From Bacillota bacterium (GTDB taxonomy: Bacteria > Bacillota > Clostridia > Christensenellales > Christensenellaceae), in NCBI GenBank assembly GCA_023408315.1, contig JAEYKI010000008.1:558001-622000 (forward strand): a stretch of 64,000 bases of DNA, in the 5' to 3' direction. Within the stretch, counting starts at the first letter, position 1. Every line of letters begins with the position of its first letter. Below are positions 61,608 through 64,000 of the stretch, piece by piece. Position numbers and translations under genes: made by a program. The notes beneath the pieces were generated by a model. The model was not told where the DNA came from, ran no database searches, and saw only the letters and a program-made list of their open reading frames with translations.

Positions 61608-63359
61608 CTAAAAGATAACTTTTTCCCGCGCCTGCTCCACTACCAGCTTTAAAAATTCGTCCGCGGCCATGCTGCCAATGTCCCCCTCGCCTCGCCTGCG
61701 CACCGCAAAGGTTCCGTCCTTAACTTCCTGATCTCCCGCAACCAGCATGTAAGGGATGCGCTCGTTACGCGCCTCACGAATCTTGTAGCCAATCTTTTCC
61801 TGACGGTCGTCCACCGTCACACGAATGCCTGCTTCCCTGAGCTTCTCAGCAAACGCACGGCAATAGTCCGCCGCCCTGTCCGTAATGCTCATCATCCGCA
61901 CCTGCTCGCTGATGATCCAAAGCGGCAGCGCGCCCGCATATTTTTCTATCAGCATGGCAAGCGTGCGCTCGTAGCAGCCGATTGACGAACGGTGAATGAT
62001 ATACGGCCGTTTTTTCTGCCCGTCGCTGTCCACATACACCATATCAAACCGTTCTGCCAGCGCAAAGTCTATCTGCACGGTAAACAATGTGTCTTCCTTG
62101 CCAAACACATTGGTAAACTGCACATCCAGCTTGGGCCCGTAGAAAGCCGCCTCGTCGTCCGCTTCGGTATAGTCAAGCCCAATATGATCCAGGATTGTTT
62201 TCATAATGGTCTGCGTCCTGTCCCACGCTTCCGGGTCGTTGATGTATTTTTCTGTATGTTTGGGATCCCACTTGGAGAACCGGTAGCGTATATCGTTTTC
62301 TATACCCAGGCATTTCATCACGTATTTGATTAAGTCCAAAACGCCCCTAAACTCATCCTCCACCTGCTCTGGCGTGCAGATGATGTGCGCGTCCGCAAGC
62401 GTAAATTGCCGCACGCGGATGAGGCCGTGCATCTCGCCCGAAGCCTCGTTGCGGAACAGCGTGGAAGTTTCAGAGTACCGTACAGGCAGCTCTTTATAAG
62501 AATGAAGCGTTGCGTTATATATCATGTACTGGAACGGACATGTCATTGGCCTGAGCGCCAGCACCTCTTCGTCCTTTTCTTCATTGCCCAGCACAAACAT
62601 ACCGTCGCGGTAATGGTCCCAATGGCCGGATATTTTATACAGGTCGCTCTTGGCCATATAAGGCGTTTTTGTAAACACATAGCCGCGCCGTTCCTCTTCG
62701 TCCTCCACAAAGCGCATCAATGTTTGCATGGTTTTTGCGCCTTTTGGCATAATGAGCGGCAGGCCCTGGCCCACGGCCGGATTTGTTGTAAAATATTCAA
62801 GCTCCCGGCCCAGTTTGTTGTGGTCGCGCTCCTCCGCATCCTTCATGGCCTGCAGATGCGCGTCAAGCTCTTCACGTGTTTCAAAAGCAGTGCCGTATAT
62901 GCGCTGGAGCATCTTGTTTTTTTCGTTTCCCCGCCAGTAAGCGCCGGCTGTTTTCAACAGCTTATGCGCGCGCACAAGTCCCGTGTGCGCCACATGCGGG
63001 CCTGCGCACAGGTCTGTGAAATCACCCATTTTATAAAAAGAGATCACCGCGTCTTCCGGCAGGTCGTTGATTAGTTCCACCTTGTAGGGTTCGCCCGCCT
63101 CCTGCATTTTGGCAATCGCCTCTGCGCGCGGCAACTCAAACCGCTCCAGCTTGATGTTCTGCTTGATAATACGGCCCATTTCTTTTTCAATAGCGGTCAG
63201 GTCTTCGTTGGTAAAGGGCTTGTCCACATCAAAGTCATAATAAAATCCGTCCTTGATCGCGGGGCCTATGGCCAGTTTGGCCGCAGGAAATAGCCGTTTA
63301 ACCGCCGCCGCCAGCACATGGGACGCGGTATGCCTCAGGGTACCCAGGTCGTTTGTCAT
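61608..63359 (-). CDS. thrS: Threonyl-tRNA synthetase lacking the TGS domain
   Basis: 583 residues. Starts almost directly with the editing domain (LRHTASHVLAAAV, His10/His14; CAGPH), then class II core (RPMTCPFQYMIY zinc Cys, IHRSSIGCYERTLAML) and anticodon domain. Canonical ThrRS is about 640 residues with an N-terminal TGS domain, here absent. No upstream in-frame extension exists: the promoter lies 49 bp away. No T-box. Confidence 0.95.
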   Translation of the reverse strand: MTNDLGTLRHTASHVLAAAVKRLFPAAKLAIGPAIKDGFYYDFDVDKPFTNEDLTAIEKEMGRIIKQNIKLERFELPRAEAIAKMQEAGEPYKVELINDLPEDAVISFYKMGDFTDLCAGPHVAHTGLVRAHKLLKTAGAYWRGNEKNKMLQRIYGTAFETREELDAHLQAMKDAEERDHNKLGRELEYFTTNPAVGQGLPLIMPKGAKTMQTLMRFVEDEEERRGYVFTKTPYMAKSDLYKISGHWDHYRDGMFVLGNEEKDEEVLALRPMTCPFQYMIYNATLHSYKELPVRYSETSTLFRNEASGEMHGLIRVRQFTLADAHIICTPEQVEDEFRGVLDLIKYVMKCLGIENDIRYRFSKWDPKHTEKYINDPEAWDRTQTIMKTILDHIGLDYTEADDEAAFYGPKLDVQFTNVFGKEDTLFTVQIDFALAERFDMVYVDSDGQKKRPYIIHRSSIGCYERTLAMLIEKYAGALPLWIISEQVRMMSITDRAADYCRAFAEKLREAGIRVTVDDRQEKIGYKIREARNERIPYMLVAGDQEVKDGTFAVRRRGEGDIGSMAADEFLKLVVEQAREKVIF

Positions 63360-63407
63360 TATTTTTCGCCTTCTATTCTCAAAATGATTTTAAAAAAACC
63401 ACCTTTG

Positions 63408-63436
63408 ATTATAGGCGAAACAAGCCCTGCTGTCAA
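63408..63436 (-). promoter_or_regulatory. Consensus promoter of thrS
   Basis: Minus-strand TTGACA (63431-63436), 17-bp spacer, TATAAT (63408-63413): perfect SigA consensus. The leader is only about 40 nt, too short for a T-box. Confidence 0.9.
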
Positions 63437-63484
63437 TCCAGCCGGGTTATCAGCCCACCCAAATACGGGCGTAAATCAGGCGGC

Positions 63485-64000
63485 CTAATCCACCACATGC
63501 ACCCTGCTCTCAAACACAGACTGCACCAGCCGCAGGAATATCGCGTTTGTCCTCTTGGACTTGTGAAAAATGATTTTTGCGGGTGCAATAGCCAGCAAAG
63601 CGCTGAATATTTCATCCTCCACCGTCCTTGCGTCGCCTCCGTCAAACAGGTCGCTGGTATCTATAGTTTTGCCGCCGTCGTCCAGCATCATATAACCGCC
63701 GTCTCTCTGCAAAATATGCACCAGTTCTATTCTGGAAGGGCGTAGATTCACATATGCGCGGAGCAGGTCTATAAATTCGTCGTATTCCGTTTTCACAAAA
63801 CATTTGTTGATATTCTCGTCAACCTTGTCTCGCCAGAACTGGCTGAACTCCTTCAGCCGGAAATCTATAAACCCGTCTATCAGCAGGGTATCGGATTCCT
63901 CCTCCAGATACTGCTTAATCCGGTCCGTTATCTGTTCCCGCAAAAAAATATCTTCGCAAAACCACAATTCTTTCAGCGTGTTTATCAACACATTGCACCT
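63485..64000 (-). CDS. ytxC: Putative sporulation protein YtxC (5' end missing)
   Basis: 172 codons visible; the frame is open to the window edge, so the N-terminus is outside. Pattern EEESDTLLIDGFIDFRLKEF and YMMLDDGGKTIDTSD, with C-terminal RLVQSVFESRVHVV, matches the YtxC C-terminal region. YtxC genes commonly precede thrS in Firmicutes. Function unknown; sporulation link comes from the family. Confidence 0.87.
   Translation of the reverse strand, partial: RCNVLINTLKELWFCEDIFLREQITDRIKQYLEEESDTLLIDGFIDFRLKEFSQFWRDKVDENINKCFVKTEYDEFIDLLRAYVNLRPSRIELVHILQRDGGYMMLDDGGKTIDTSDLFDGGDARTVEDEIFSALLAIAPAKIIFHKSKRTNAIFLRLVQSVFESRVHVVD

Noticed and set aside
63360..63484. T-box riboswitch upstream of thrS
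   Set aside because: Only 125 bp, with a consensus promoter leaving a 40-nt leader; no specifier stem or TGG-box hairpin fits.

Overview
The window looks like the chromosome of an endospore-forming member of the Clostridia (Bacillota). Evidence is the spoIIAA-spoIIAB-sigF operon followed by spoVAC-spoVAD-spoVAE, plus yunB, ytxC and a BofC-C-like gene, frequent TTG/GTG starts with strong AGGAGG sites, and a cell-wall set typical of Gram-positive bacteria (two class A PBPs, an HtrA protease next to a two-component system). Base composition is moderately GC-rich in the core genes. Genus cannot be fixed from the sequence; no rRNA, tRNA or CRISPR was seen.

Layout. 1-7.3 kb: end of a membrane-anchored serine hydrolase, then yajC, tgt, a flavodoxin-DUF3793 cassette, and ruvC-ruvA-ruvB-queA, all on the minus strand; the flavodoxin cassette splits what is commonly a continuous ruv-queA-tgt-yajC cluster. 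7.3-9.4 kb: a repeat-rich, gene-poor accessory patch with a 432-bp inverted-repeat element around a frameshifted DUF559 endonuclease gene, ~120-bp direct repeats and gene remnants. 9.4-18 kb: a surface-type protein, argG-argH behind an ARG box, CPBP protease, ABC-F ATPase, an orphan GntR regulator with its own operator, a lipoprotein. 18-29.7 kb: Ca2+-type P-ATPase, proA, BofC-C-like protein, DUF815 ATPase, glycosyltransferase, several very small proteins, an inserted rubredoxin variant, aldehyde dehydrogenase with a divergent AraC regulator, GIY-YIG protein.

29.7-33.6 kb: an AT-rich 711-residue membrane P-loop (STAND-like) ATPase lies between two 114-bp direct repeats that are the 3' end and downstream region of yebC. 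This looks like an integrated cassette and is the best candidate for an undescribed system. 33.6-45.7 kb: yunB, two class A PBPs, the forespore regulators (spoIIA operon with a near-perfect SigH promoter) and the spoVA operon with two unlisted leader ORFs, then thiI with a cysteine desulfurase. 45.8-64 kb: HtrA with its two-component system, DUF523, mutS2, U32 peptidase, a lipoprotein gene broken by an in-frame stop, zapA, pheS-pheT with an rRNA/tRNA methyltransferase, infC-rpmI-rplT behind an attenuator leader with an apparent AUC start, a TGS-less thrS, and the partial ytxC.

Most genes are core housekeeping: recombination repair, queuosine synthesis, arginine synthesis, translation, cell wall and sporulation. 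Accessory character is confined to about 7.3-9.4 kb and 29.7-32.2 kb, with smaller scars at 12.8, 17.0 and 55.1 kb.
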